From Rhodocyclaceae bacterium (GTDB taxonomy: Bacteria; Pseudomonadota; Gammaproteobacteria; Burkholderiales; Rhodocyclaceae): a DNA stretch of 37,522 nt. Positions 17,750 to 28,262 of the stretch are shown piece after piece. Position numbers and translations under genes: made by a program. The stretch is taken from the NCBI GenBank assembly GCA_020445665.1, contig JAGRGD010000132.1:1-37522 (forward strand). Direction: 5' to 3'. Within the stretch, counting starts at the first letter, position 1. Each line of letters opens with the position of its first letter. The notes under the pieces are model-generated. The model was not told the DNA's origin, did not search any database, and saw only the letters and a list, made by a program, of their open reading frames with translations.

Positions 17750-18682
17750 TCAGGCCCGGTCGGAGACGCGCTCGCCGAGCAGGCCGGTCGGGCGGAAGAT
17801 CAGCACGGCGCCGAGGATCACGAAGGCGAAGATGTCCTGGTAGGACGAGTTCAGGAAGCCGAAGGTGAAGTCTTCGATGTAGCCCGCCCCGACCGCCTCG
17901 ACGAGGCCCAGCACGATCCCGCCGACCATCGCGCCGGCGAGGTTGCCGATGCCACCGAGCACCGCTGCGGTGAAGGCCTTGAGGCCGGGCATGAAGCCCA
18001 TCGCGTAGTGGGCGATGCCGTAGTTGCTGGCGAACATCACGCCGGCCACCGCCGCCAGCGCCGCGCCGAGCACGAAGGTCAGCGCGATGATGCCGTTCAC
18101 ATCGACCCCCATCAGCGACGCGACCCGGTGGTTTTCGGCGGTAGCCCGCATGGCGCGACCGAGCCGGGTGCGGTTGACCAGGGTGATCAGGGCGAACATC
18201 AGCAGCGCCGAGACGACGATGATCGAGACCTGCACCGGCGAGATGAAGACGCCCTCGATGGGCTCCATCGGGGTCGTCGAGATCAGCTGCGGGAAGGTGT
18301 GGTAGTTGCGGCCCCAGACGATCATCGCCAGGGTCTGGAGCAGGAAGGAGACGCCGATGGCCGTGATCAGTGGTGCCAGACGCGGGGCATTGCGCAGCCT
18401 GCGGTAGGCCAGGCGCTCGATCAGGAAGGCGACGACCATGCACACCGGGATCGAGACCAGCAGCCCGCAGGTCAGCAGCAGCAGCGGATGGAGATCGGGG
18501 GCCACGCCCATCAGCGTGGCAATGGTCGTCAGCGCGGTCAGGGCGCCGATCATCAGCACCTCGCCGTGGGCGAAATTGATCAGGCCGAGGATGCCGTACA
18601 CCATCGTGTAGCCCAGTGCCACCAGCGCGTACACACTGCCGACGACCAGCCCGTTGAGGATCTGCTGCAGCAAGGTTTCCAT
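17750..18682 (-). CDS. livH: Branched-chain amino acid ABC permease LivH
   Basis: This 310-residue permease begins METLLQQILNGLVVGSVYAL, the family start, and carries GLINFAHGEVLMIGA and the GGIGNLAGAMVGG loop typical of LivH. About eight membrane segments are present. It lies 14 bases before livM. A 143-base gap separates it from the upstream binding-protein gene, with AGAGGGG as a ribosome site and a candidate -10 at 18753-18758. Confidence 0.95.
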   Translation of the reverse strand: METLLQQILNGLVVGSVYALVALGYTMVYGILGLINFAHGEVLMIGALTALTTIATLMGVAPDLHPLLLLTCGLLVSIPVCMVVAFLIERLAYRRLRNAPRLAPLITAIGVSFLLQTLAMIVWGRNYHTFPQLISTTPMEPIEGVFISPVQVSIIVVSALLMFALITLVNRTRLGRAMRATAENHRVASLMGVDVNGIIALTFVLGAALAAVAGVMFASNYGIAHYAMGFMPGLKAFTAAVLGGIGNLAGAMVGGIVLGLVEAVGAGYIEDFTFGFLNSSYQDIFAFVILGAVLIFRPTGLLGERVSDRA

Positions 18683-18752
18683 CGAGTGCCCCTCTGTTGC
18701 TCGTTGCCGCGTGTGTCGTCGCCCCGGTCGGGCCGGCTTGCAGCGCGGCCCC

Positions 18753-18758
18753 TTTATA
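18753..18758 (-). promoter_or_regulatory. Candidate internal -10 element before livH
   Basis: TATAAA on the minus strand lies 71 bases before the livH start in the 143-base gap between the second binding protein and livH. No good -35 is found 16-18 bases upstream, so this is weak. It could allow the permease genes to be expressed separately from the binding proteins. Confidence 0.3.
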
Positions 18759-18825
18759 CAGACTCGACGGGCCCCGGGCCAGCATCCGGATCAAGGTCTG
18801 CTTCGCGCCGTCTGCCCGGGCGCAC

Positions 18826-19998
18826 TCACTGGGCGACCCAGCGTCCGTTCTCGTGGCGGTACACCGTGATCGCCCCCTCTTTCACGTCGCCCGAGGCGTC
18901 GAAGGCGATGTTGCCGGTGACGCCCTGGAAGACGTTGCTCCGGAGGACGGGCAGAAAGCGCACCGGATCGCTGGAGCCGGCGCGCCGAATGGCATGGACG
19001 AGCGCCATCGCAGCGTCGTAGGCGTAGGGCGAATACAGTTGCACCGGGTCGCCGAAGCGGGCCTCGAAGCGGTCTCGGAAATCGGGTCCGCCGGGCATCG
19101 CGTCGAGGGGGACCCCAGACATCGTGCAGTACAGTGCATCGTCGCTGTCATCCCCCGCCAGGCGCAGGAATTCGCGAGAGCAGCCCCCGTCGCCGGTGAC
19201 GAAGATCGCGTCGATGCCGAGCTGTCGAACCTGGTGGAGCATCGGTCCGCCCTGGGCATCCATGCCGCCGAACATCACCACATCGGGCCTGGTCGCCCGG
19301 ACGCGGGTCAGCAGCCCCGTGAAGTCGGTGGCCCGGTCGGTGGTGGATTCGCGCGCCACGATCTCGCCGCCGGCCGCCTGGACTGCCCTGGCGGCTTCAT
19401 CGGCGAGGCCACGGCCGTACGGGGTGTGATCGTCGACAATGGCCACGCGACGGCCGCCGAGCGTGTCGACGACGAAGTGGCCGAGCACGGCGCCCTGCCG
19501 CGTGTCATTGGCGATGGTTCGGAAGATCCCGGAGAGGCCCTTCCCGGTCAGTTCGACGCTGGTCGCCGACGGCGAGATCATCGGTACACCGGCGCTGGCA
19601 TAGAGGCGGGAAGCGGGCAGTGTCGTCCCGCTGTTGAGGTGGCCGACCACACCGCTGACGCCGGCCGCGATCAGTCGCTTTGCCACCGTCACGCCGGTGC
19701 GGGGGTTGGCTCCGTCGTCTTCGCTCAGCAGCTCGAAGCGGACGGGCTTGCCGCCGATGCGCACGCCCAGGGCGTTCGCGTCCTCCAGGGCGAGGCGGAC
19801 GCCGTTCGCGTTGCCGCGACCGAGGTGGGCGATGCTGCCGCTCAGCGGCGCCGCGCTCCCGATTCGCACCACCAGGTCATCGGCCTTGGCCGGGGCTGCG
19901 CCGTAAACCGCAAGGAGCATTGCCAGCAGGCACCGGTGCAGGCGTGCCCCGGGGCGGTCCGGAGCGGCCCGTGCGCCGGTACCTGCGGGCGCGGTCAT
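18826..19998 (-). CDS. Branched-chain amino acid ABC substrate-binding protein (second copy)
   Basis: This 390-residue periplasmic binding protein is of the Leu/Ile/Val (LivK) type. A long basic leader precedes a hydrophobic signal core (about residues 23-36), cleaved probably after APAKA near residue 40. The mature part opens with VVRIGSAAPLSGSIAHLG, the family's first ligand-binding strand. Its ATG shares one base with the stop of the upstream paralogue (TGATG), which supports this start. It differs clearly from the first copy along its length, so it may bind a different amino acid. Confidence 0.9.
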   Translation of the reverse strand: MTAPAGTGARAAPDRPGARLHRCLLAMLLAVYGAAPAKADDLVVRIGSAAPLSGSIAHLGRGNANGVRLALEDANALGVRIGGKPVRFELLSEDDGANPRTGVTVAKRLIAAGVSGVVGHLNSGTTLPASRLYASAGVPMISPSATSVELTGKGLSGIFRTIANDTRQGAVLGHFVVDTLGGRRVAIVDDHTPYGRGLADEAARAVQAAGGEIVARESTTDRATDFTGLLTRVRATRPDVVMFGGMDAQGGPMLHQVRQLGIDAIFVTGDGGCSREFLRLAGDDSDDALYCTMSGVPLDAMPGGPDFRDRFEARFGDPVQLYSPYAYDAAMALVHAIRRAGSSDPVRFLPVLRSNVFQGVTGNIAFDASGDVKEGAITVYRHENGRWVAQ

Positions 19999-21113
19999 CA
20001 GTTGAGCGGCTGCCAGGCCTTGCCGCCGAACTGATAGAGGGTCACGCCGGCATCCTCGACGTCACCATGGCTGTCGAAGCGGATGTTGCCGGTGACACCC
20101 TGGGTCTGGATCTTCTGGAGCGCCGGCAGGTAGTCTGCCGGGTCGGTCGAATCGGCGGCCTTCATGGCGGTGATCAGGGTCATCGCGGCGTCGTAGCTGT
20201 AGGGCGCATAGAGCTGCACCTCGGTCCCGAAGCGCTTCTCGAAGCGGCTGCGGAACTCGGCGCCACCGGGCATCTGGTCCATCGGGATGCCGGCCTGGGT
20301 GCAATACACCTGCTCGCTCATGGCGCCCTCCGCCAGCTTCAGCATGCCGGCCGTGCACACGCCGTCTCCGCCGAGGAAGGTGCCGTCGAAACCCACCTGG
20401 CGCAGCTGGCGGAGCATCGGCGCGGCCTGGGCGTCCATGCCGCCGTAGAACACCGCATCGGGCTGGCGCCCCTTGATCTTGGTGAGGATGGCCATGAAGT
20501 CGGTGGCCTTGTCGTTGGTGAATTCCCGCGCGACGACCTCGATGCCGAGCTGCTTCAGATTGTCGGCGAAGGCGTCGGCGAGGCCCTGGCCGTAGGCCGT
20601 GCGATCGTCGATGATGGCGATCTTCTTCGCCTTCAGGCGCTCATTGGCGTATTTCGCCATTGCGGCACCCTGCTGCAGGTCGTTGGCAATGACCCTGAAG
20701 GTCACCTGGTAGCCCTGGCGGGTCAGCTTCGGATTGGTGGCCGAAGGCGTGATGACCGGGATGCCGGCCCGGGAGTAGATGCGCGAGGCAGGGATCGACG
20801 CGCCGGAAGTCACATGGCCAACAACGCCCGCGACGCCCTCGTCCGCCAGCCGCTGGGCAACGGTCGTGGCCTGGCGGGGGTCGGCCTGGTCATCCTCGCC
20901 GATCAGCTCGAAGCTCACCTTCTCGCCACCGATGGTCATGCCCTTGGCGTTGGCGTCCTCGACGGCCAGCCGGGCGCCATTCTCGCCGTCCTTGCCGATG
21001 TGGGCGATCGGGCCGGTCAGCGGGCCGGCATGGCCGATGCGGACGACGGACTCGGCGTGGGCGAAGGCAGCCGTCAGCGACAGGACAGCCGCGGCGACGA
21101 GAGCGGTTTTCAT
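19998..21113 (-). CDS. Branched-chain amino acid ABC substrate-binding protein (first copy)
   Basis: This 371-residue LivK-type protein has a clean Sec signal peptide (MKTALVAAAVLSLTAAFAHA, residues 1-20) and mature start ESVVRIGHAGPLTG. The conserved PSATNPKLT loop and the VYCTQAG region fit the type I ligand-binding fold. The start at 21113 is set by AGGAGG five bases upstream. It is the first gene of the liv operon and is coupled to the second binding protein by a one-base overlap. Confidence 0.93.
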   Translation of the reverse strand: MKTALVAAAVLSLTAAFAHAESVVRIGHAGPLTGPIAHIGKDGENGARLAVEDANAKGMTIGGEKVSFELIGEDDQADPRQATTVAQRLADEGVAGVVGHVTSGASIPASRIYSRAGIPVITPSATNPKLTRQGYQVTFRVIANDLQQGAAMAKYANERLKAKKIAIIDDRTAYGQGLADAFADNLKQLGIEVVAREFTNDKATDFMAILTKIKGRQPDAVFYGGMDAQAAPMLRQLRQVGFDGTFLGGDGVCTAGMLKLAEGAMSEQVYCTQAGIPMDQMPGGAEFRSRFEKRFGTEVQLYAPYSYDAAMTLITAMKAADSTDPADYLPALQKIQTQGVTGNIRFDSHGDVEDAGVTLYQFGGKAWQPLN

Positions 21114-21204
21114 GGTTTCCTCCTGGTCTTCGAAAGGGCATGCCAGAATGCCGCCGGACATGGGTCCGGCCGGCTACGGCCCGGATGGCATGATCAAGGG
21201 TCGA

Positions 21205-21234
21205 ATTCTAGTCCACGCACCGCATCGGTGCCGA
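21205..21234 (-). promoter_or_regulatory. Candidate sigma-70 promoter of the liv operon
   Basis: On the minus strand TCGGCA at 21234-21229 is followed by an 18-base spacer and TAGAAT at 21210-21205. The -10 matches 5 of 6 and the -35 matches 4 of 6 to consensus. It would leave a leader of about 85 bases before the first binding protein, rich in GGCC/CCGG palindromes, where regulation could act. The gap is shared with the divergent lipoprotein gene at 21262. Confidence 0.4.
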
Positions 21235-21261
21235 CTGGCAAACGAGGACCGGGGCATCACC

Positions 21262-21744
21262 ATGAAATCCCTCCTGAGAGTGCTGTGCGGCCTGCTGTCC
21301 GCGCTCGGCATCGGCGCCTGCGATGTCTTCGACATCGAGGCCATCCGGCCCGGGGTGACGACTGCCGTCGAGGTGCGCGACCGGCTTGGTGCGCCGAATA
21401 CCGAGTGGCGCAATGAAGATGGCAGTCTCACCTGGGAATACAGCCGCCAGCCCGAGGGTGTCACCTGCTACATGATCACGATCGGCACCGACCGGATTGT
21501 GCGGACCGTGGAGCAGGTCATCACCGAAGCGCACATGGCCCGCATTCAGCCTGGCTGGACGCAGGAACAGGTGCGCCGCCTGCTGGGCCGTCAGCGTTCG
21601 GTCGAGCAATTCGACCTGAAGCAGGAGGTGGTCTGGGACTGGAACATCCCGCGCGAATTTGGCGACGAAACCTTCTTCAACGTGCATTTCGACCGCGCCG
21701 GCGTGGTCGTGCGCACCAGCCGCAGCCACAAGCCGCGCCCCTGA
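21262..21744 (+). CDS. BamE/SmpA-like lipoprotein, internally duplicated (copy A)
   Basis: This 160-residue protein has a lipoprotein signal with lipobox-like LGIGAC, the cysteine at residue 20. Two repeats of the SmpA/OmlA (BamE) pattern follow. The first is RPGVTTAVEVRDRLGAPN...WEY (about 29-60) and the second is QPGWTQEQVRRLLGRQRS...WDWN (about 95-128). BamE-fold proteins are outer-membrane-anchored, but no specific role is known for this two-repeat form. A clear paralogue lies at 30040-30534, with the same VWDWN and FNVHF stretches and a shared central cysteine. The start at 21262 is chosen because it begins the signal peptide. Confidence 0.85.
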   Translation: MKSLLRVLCGLLSALGIGACDVFDIEAIRPGVTTAVEVRDRLGAPNTEWRNEDGSLTWEYSRQPEGVTCYMITIGTDRIVRTVEQVITEAHMARIQPGWTQEQVRRLLGRQRSVEQFDLKQEVVWDWNIPREFGDETFFNVHFDRAGVVVRTSRSHKPRP

Positions 21745-21845
21745 GCGCGGAATCGGTCGCCAGGGCCGCGAAAGTGGCACCGGCGACGGGCTTTTGGCCC
21801 GTCACAGGTACCCAATCCCGCCAGTAGTTGACTGCGTTGCTCGGG

Positions 21846-21857
21846 TATAATCACGCC
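21846..21857 (+). promoter_or_regulatory. Promoter -10 box giving a leaderless ygiQ transcript
   Basis: A perfect TATAAT at 21846-21851 is followed by only six bases (CACGCC) and then the ygiQ ATG at 21858. A normal start site 6-7 bases after the -10 falls on or next to that A. No Shine-Dalgarno sequence is possible in the gap. TTGACT at 21828 is too close (12 bases) to be a standard -35. Either ygiQ is leaderless or it starts further in. Confidence 0.55.
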
Positions 21858-23954
<2,097 letters not shown>

Positions 23955-23991
23955 GCGGTCCGGCTCGGGCGCCGTCGGTGCCATGGGACTG

Positions 23992-24000
23992 TGCTAGGCT
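23992..24000 (+). promoter_or_regulatory. Candidate extended -10 promoter for the lipase pair
   Basis: TGCTAGGCT forms an extended -10 element 42 bases before the lipase ATG at 24043, in the 88-base gap after ygiQ. No -35 match is obvious. The downstream ribosome site GAGGTGA is strong. This would give the lipase-lipoprotein pair its own transcript. Confidence 0.4.
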
Positions 24001-24042
24001 CGCGGGGTCGTGCCCGGGAGCGGGCCAAACACGAGGTGAGCC

Positions 24043-24798
24043 ATGGCCAGCGTACTCGAACTCGCCAAGCTGTCGGCGGCGGTCTACAAGAACTCCCAGG
24101 CCTGTGAAGAATGGTTGCGGATCGGCTTGCCCTACCGGGAGGAGGGCAGCGGCTTCTGCAGCGCGATCTACCACAAGGGGAAGGTCGGTGAATATGCGCT
24201 GGTGATCGCCGGGACGGATCCGACCGAGGTCGACGACCTGCGCTCCGACGCCCAGCTGTTCCTCGGCCGGATGCCTGACCAGTACCGGGTCGCTCGCACC
24301 GCCTATGCGCTGGCGGCGCAGTTCGTCGATCCCGATGCAACCTATCTCACGGGTCATTCGCTGGGTGGTGGGCTGGCGTCCATGCTGGGCAAGGAACACG
24401 GCGACCCGGTGGTGACCTTCAATGCCCCGGGCATGGCCCGCGCCTTCGCCGACGTGCAGCGTCGCGAGGGTGGCCTCAGCGCGGCCTCCGACGAGACCCG
24501 CAAGGTGTTGCACGTGTGCGCCGTGATGGACGTGGTGAGCCGCGGCACGGGTGCCCACATGGGGGCCGGCGGCAAGGTCGAGCGCATCCGCTCGATCGGC
24601 GCCAGGGACGTGCTGTTCGCGGTTGGCGCGGGGGCAGTCGGGGGCCTGATCGGCTCCGTCGCCGGACCGGCCGGCACCGGTGCCGGGATTGCCGCAGGGG
24701 CCGGCGGTGCGATCGCCCTGCGCGCCCACAGCATCGATCGACTGGTGGCCGCAGTGGCCGGTCACGGGAAGTACTGCGAAGACCTGGGATGGGTCTGA
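24043..24798 (+). CDS. Lipase (class 3)-like alpha/beta hydrolase with glycine-rich hydrophobic segment
   Basis: This 251-residue protein has the class 3 lipase fold. The nucleophile elbow is TGHSLGGG with Ser106. Likely triad partners are Asp163 in VMDVVSRG and His229 in AHSIDRL. Between them lies an unusual Gly/Ala-rich hydrophobic stretch (about 187-228) with GxxxG-like spacing, which could enter membranes. No N-terminal signal peptide is seen. A strong GAGGTGA ribosome site precedes the start. Its stop overlaps the next gene, a lipoprotein, by 10 bases. Lipases of this size paired with a lipoprotein recall secreted phospholipase effectors with immunity proteins, but no secretion genes are in this window. 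Confidence 0.78.
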   Translation: MASVLELAKLSAAVYKNSQACEEWLRIGLPYREEGSGFCSAIYHKGKVGEYALVIAGTDPTEVDDLRSDAQLFLGRMPDQYRVARTAYALAAQFVDPDATYLTGHSLGGGLASMLGKEHGDPVVTFNAPGMARAFADVQRREGGLSAASDETRKVLHVCAVMDVVSRGTGAHMGAGGKVERIRSIGARDVLFAVGAGAVGGLIGSVAGPAGTGAGIAAGAGGAIALRAHSIDRLVAAVAGHGKYCEDLGWV

Positions 24799-25598
24799 GG
24801 CGCCACGCATCGGAAATCCTGCGGCGCGCCGTGGCGGGCCTGGTCGTGCCGTGCGTGCTGGCGGCTTCGGCGTGCGCGGGCGACCGACCACCATCGACAT
24901 TCGGAGAGGCAATGGACACCGGAATCTTGTTCAACGGGCAACTGGCGGAGATGTTCGGCCTGCCGGCCGAGCAGGCCGTCGCCACCGAGGCGCCGCTGCT
25001 GGGCGCTGCGGTTCAGCTCAAGCGCGGCGTGCGAGGGCGCCACGTGTGCGTGCTGCATGCCTTCATCGATGCCGCGGCGCCGGTTCGGCTCGGCGAGGCC
25101 GAAGCCCTGTCGAACATTCAGTCGCGCAATGAAGTCGCCCCCTATGCGTTCGTCCTCAAGCCGTCCCGGGCCCTGAGGGGGGCGGTCTCCCAGCGCAACA
25201 TGGTACTCGCCAACCGGGCGCTGTTGCGCATGTCCCAGGCGCCCCTGGCTGGCGCGACGACGGTCGATGACGACCGTGCAGGCGCCTACAGCTCGCTGCC
25301 GCTCGACGGCTATGAGCGTGGCTTCCTGCCGGGTGTGACCTGGCTGGCCATGTCCTTCAACTGTGCGGCCGTAGCGGCAAAGGCCTATACCGACTACACC
25401 CTGTTCCTCGAGCGCGACGATGCCCCCGAGGGGCAGATTGCCAACCTGCAGGTCGATCCGGCCCGGCTGGTGTCGCTGGCGATTCCGGCGCGCCTGTTCG
25501 ATGCGATGCGCGCGCCGATCGAACGGGCCATGAGCCTCGATGACGCGCCCCCCCCGGGGCAACCGCCCCTGCCCTTCACCATCGTTTCCGGTCAGTGA
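24789..25598 (+). CDS. Putative lipoprotein overlapping the lipase gene
   Basis: This 269-residue protein has a basic N-terminus, a hydrophobic stretch and a lipobox-like AASAC with the cysteine at about residue 29. After it the sequence is soluble, with no membrane segment and no family I recognise. It starts inside the lipase gene with a 10-base overlap, so the two are translationally coupled. The lipobox is imperfect at -3 (Ala). Its end overlaps the convergent cyclase gene by 7 bases. A protective (immunity) role for the lipase is plausible but is inference only. Confidence 0.75.
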   Translation: MGLRRHASEILRRAVAGLVVPCVLAASACAGDRPPSTFGEAMDTGILFNGQLAEMFGLPAEQAVATEAPLLGAAVQLKRGVRGRHVCVLHAFIDAAAPVRLGEAEALSNIQSRNEVAPYAFVLKPSRALRGAVSQRNMVLANRALLRMSQAPLAGATTVDDDRAGAYSSLPLDGYERGFLPGVTWLAMSFNCAAVAAKAYTDYTLFLERDDAPEGQIANLQVDPARLVSLAIPARLFDAMRAPIERAMSLDDAPPPGQPPLPFTIVSGQ

Positions 25599-27226
25599 TC
25601 GCCCGGGTCTGAGGCGGTCGGCGCGACGACGCGGTTGCGCCCCTGCCGCTTCGCCTCCAGCAGCGCCTCGTCGGCCCGGCGGGTGAGGGTGTCGGGACTG
25701 CCTTCGGCGCCGTCGCAGCAGGCCAGGCCGGCGCTGAACGTGGTGAACAGGGTGCCGCCGGCGTGGGCATGGGGCAACGTCGAGAAGTCCTCGCGGATGC
25801 GGTCGAGCACGGCGTGCGCCTGATCGGGGCTGGCGCCGGGCAGCACCACCATGAACTCCTCGCCGCCATAGCGGCCGATCAGGTCGCTGCTGCGCAGCCG
25901 CCCCTTGAGCAGCCAGGCCAGGCTGCGGATCACCTGATCGCCGACCGGGTGACCGTAGGTGTCGTTGACGGCCTTGAAGTGGTCGATGTCGAGCATCGCC
26001 ACGCACAGCCCCTCGGCCCCCGCGCTCGTGGCTGCAAGCATCTGCTTGAACTGGCTCTTGATCGCCGAGTGATTGAAGAGCCCCGTCAGGCTGTCATGGA
26101 GGCTTGAGCGCTGCATGTCGCGGAAGCGCTCGATCTTGTTGTTGACCACGGCCGCCAGCAGGACCGGGTTGACCGGCTTGGTCAGGAACTGATCGCCGCC
26201 CAGGCGCAGCGCCTCGATCTGCATCGCGACATCCTGCTCCGAAGACAGGTACACCACCGGGAGCGACTGATAGGCCGGAATCTGTCTCAGGACACGGGTC
26301 GCCTCGACCCCGGTGCAATGGGGCATGTACATGTCCATCAGGATCAGGTCGGGCTGGTAGCGGGTGACGGCCTCGAGCAACCGGCGCGGGTCATCGATCG
26401 CGTCGCTGTCGATCTCCTTGTTGGCCAGGGCCCGCCGCACCATCGCGACGGCTGTCGGAGAGTCCTCGACGATCAGGACGCGGTAGGGTGCCCGGTCGTG
26501 GGCTTGAAGCAGATCGAGCATGCGCTCGATGACCGATGCGGTCTGGGCGTCACCGGCGATCGTGACGTCGGCGCCGACCCGCAACAGCTCGACCAGGGCC
26601 GCCAGCGACTGTTCGGCGCCAAGGCAGAAGCACTGGCTCGACGGCTGGGACTCGCGCAGGCGCCGCACCGTGTCCAGCTCGCCTGGCCCGTAGCCGGCGG
26701 CGCCGGGCATGAACAGGATGGCCAGCGGCGCATCGCCCGCTGGCACGGCATCGGACCAGTCGAAGCGCTGGACGGAGAAGCCGAAGAACTCCAGCTGCTC
26801 CTGCAGGCCGCGGGCCCAGGGGAGGCCGGCGGCGCACACCATCCAGGCCGAATGGGGCCGGGTCCACTCCTCGTCGGCGCGGTGTGGCCGGCGGCCCGAC
26901 TGCGCCTGACGCTGTGTCCGTTCGGGGGGGCGCGCCAGGTCGATCGATCGCAGCAAGGTGTCGATCTGGCGCTGCAGGGCGTGCAGGCGCTCGGTCGCAA
27001 CCGGATGGCTGTCACGGCCGCCGAAGAGCGAGATGGCCGCGCTCTCGAGCCCCTGGCACTGGCGCAGCAGACCCGGCAGCTTGAGGTTGGCGAGGTGTTC
27101 CGCAACGCAGTTGATGGCCAGCGTGAACTCGACAAAGTCGTCGAAACCGCCACGCTCCCGGTAGCCCCGCCAGGACAGGTCGAGCGATGTCAGGTGGTCG
27201 TCCAGTACGGCCGGTATGTGGGACAT
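25592..27226 (-). CDS. Diguanylate cyclase with receiver domains
   Basis: This 544-residue protein makes the second messenger c-di-GMP. The C-terminal GGDEF domain has the active-site RYGGEEF (GGEEF at 454-458) and an inhibitory-site RSSD five residues earlier. The central receiver domain starts YRVLIVEDSPTA and has phospho-acceptor Asp298 in LMDMYMP, plus the conserved Lys in FLTKPVNP. Residues about 125-245 look like a second, degenerate receiver lacking the usual acidic pocket. The N-terminal 110 residues are helical with no clear family. No ribosome site is obvious before 27226, and no kinase gene is adjacent. Confidence 0.92.
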   Translation of the reverse strand: MSHIPAVLDDHLTSLDLSWRGYRERGGFDDFVEFTLAINCVAEHLANLKLPGLLRQCQGLESAAISLFGGRDSHPVATERLHALQRQIDTLLRSIDLARPPERTQRQAQSGRRPHRADEEWTRPHSAWMVCAAGLPWARGLQEQLEFFGFSVQRFDWSDAVPAGDAPLAILFMPGAAGYGPGELDTVRRLRESQPSSQCFCLGAEQSLAALVELLRVGADVTIAGDAQTASVIERMLDLLQAHDRAPYRVLIVEDSPTAVAMVRRALANKEIDSDAIDDPRRLLEAVTRYQPDLILMDMYMPHCTGVEATRVLRQIPAYQSLPVVYLSSEQDVAMQIEALRLGGDQFLTKPVNPVLLAAVVNNKIERFRDMQRSSLHDSLTGLFNHSAIKSQFKQMLAATSAGAEGLCVAMLDIDHFKAVNDTYGHPVGDQVIRSLAWLLKGRLRSSDLIGRYGGEEFMVVLPGASPDQAHAVLDRIREDFSTLPHAHAGGTLFTTFSAGLACCDGAEGSPDTLTRRADEALLEAKRQGRNRVVAPTASDPGDH

Positions 27227-27323
27227 CGATTGGCGTGCTGTTCTTGTTCGTTATGGGTGGGCAAAGGGCCCGAGCGAAGTACAGCGGCACCTGCGCCGAA
27301 TTCTTGAATGGCCGGACAGCGGA

Positions 27324-28262
27324 TCAGCCGGGCAGGTCCTCGACCCAGCGCCACATCCGCTCGCGGGTCGATGCATCGGGCCAGGGGCCCCGGCCGGCGC
27401 CCATGTTGTCGTCCAGGTGTGCCGGCTTGCCGGTGGCCGGGATGGCGCAGGTGACGGCCGGATGGCCGAGGATGAACTTGAGGAAGAATCGGGCCCAGCT
27501 GTCGGCGCCGAACTCGGCTGCCCAGGCGGGCACGGTCTGCCCCCGCACGCGGCGGAACAGCCCGCCCTTGGCGAATGGGCGGTTCACCAGCACCGCGATG
27601 CCCCGCTCGGCAGCCAGCGGCAGCAGGTGGCGGTCGGCCTCGCGTTCCACGATCGAGTAGTTGAGCTGAACGAAATCGATACCGTCACGCTGCAGGACGG
27701 TAGCCAGCGCATCGTAGGCGCCCTCGTGATAGTGGGTTACCCCGATGTAGCGCACCCGGCCGTCGGCCTTCCAGCCGCGCAGGGTGTCGAGGTGCACGTC
27801 CACATCCAGCAGGTTGTGGACCTGCATCAGATCCATCCGGGCGACGCCCATCCGCGCGAAGCTGCGCTGCATCTGCGCGATGCCGGCCTCGCGCCCCTCG
27901 GTCCATACCTTGGTGGCATGGAAGAGCCGCTCGCCAACGCCGAGGCTGCCCGCGAGGGCGCCGATCGTGGCTTCGGCGCGGCCGTACATGGGCGAGCTGT
28001 CGATGACCCGCCCACCGGCGTCCACAAAGCGGCGCAGGACCTCCTGCACAGGCGCCCGTTCAGCTTCGCTGGTGCCGATGTCGAAACTGCGATAGGTACC
28101 GAGACCGACCACCGGGAGCCGCTCGCCGGAGGAGGGCACCGGCCGTGTCTCCGGCGCCATCGGTGCCCCGCGGGCAGGGCTCGACAACGGCAGGGCGGCC
28201 GAGGCAGCGAGGCCGCCGAGCAGGCGGCGGCGTGATCGAGAGACGGGGGGTGACGCGTTCAT
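27324..28262 (-). CDS. Tat-exported aldo/keto reductase
   Basis: This 312-residue NAD(P)H-dependent aldo/keto reductase starts with a twin-arginine signal (SRRRLLGGLAASAAL, about 8-30), so it should be exported folded to the periplasm. The family catalytic set is visible: Asp and Tyr in VIDSSPMYGRAE, Lys in HATKVW and His in MQVHN. LGTYRSFDIGTS near the mature start fits the family. The start at 28262 overlaps the stop of the transporter gene by four bases (ATGA). A longer frame upstream to 29360 runs antiparallel through the transporter gene and is a shadow. Confidence 0.88.
   Translation of the reverse strand: MNASPPVSRSRRRLLGGLAASAALPLSSPARGAPMAPETRPVPSSGERLPVVGLGTYRSFDIGTSEAERAPVQEVLRRFVDAGGRVIDSSPMYGRAEATIGALAGSLGVGERLFHATKVWTEGREAGIAQMQRSFARMGVARMDLMQVHNLLDVDVHLDTLRGWKADGRVRYIGVTHYHEGAYDALATVLQRDGIDFVQLNYSIVEREADRHLLPLAAERGIAVLVNRPFAKGGLFRRVRGQTVPAWAAEFGADSWARFFLKFILGHPAVTCAIPATGKPAHLDDNMGAGRGPWPDASTRERMWRWVEDLPG

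Noticed and set aside
16593-18794. A single 733-codon fusion of a permease with an upstream domain
   Set aside because: The upstream half overlaps livH in another frame; livM has its own ribosome site and start at 17735.
21828-21851. TTGACT and TATAAT as a full sigma-70 promoter before ygiQ
   Set aside because: The spacer is only 12 bases, too short for a normal -35/-10 pair; only the -10 was kept.
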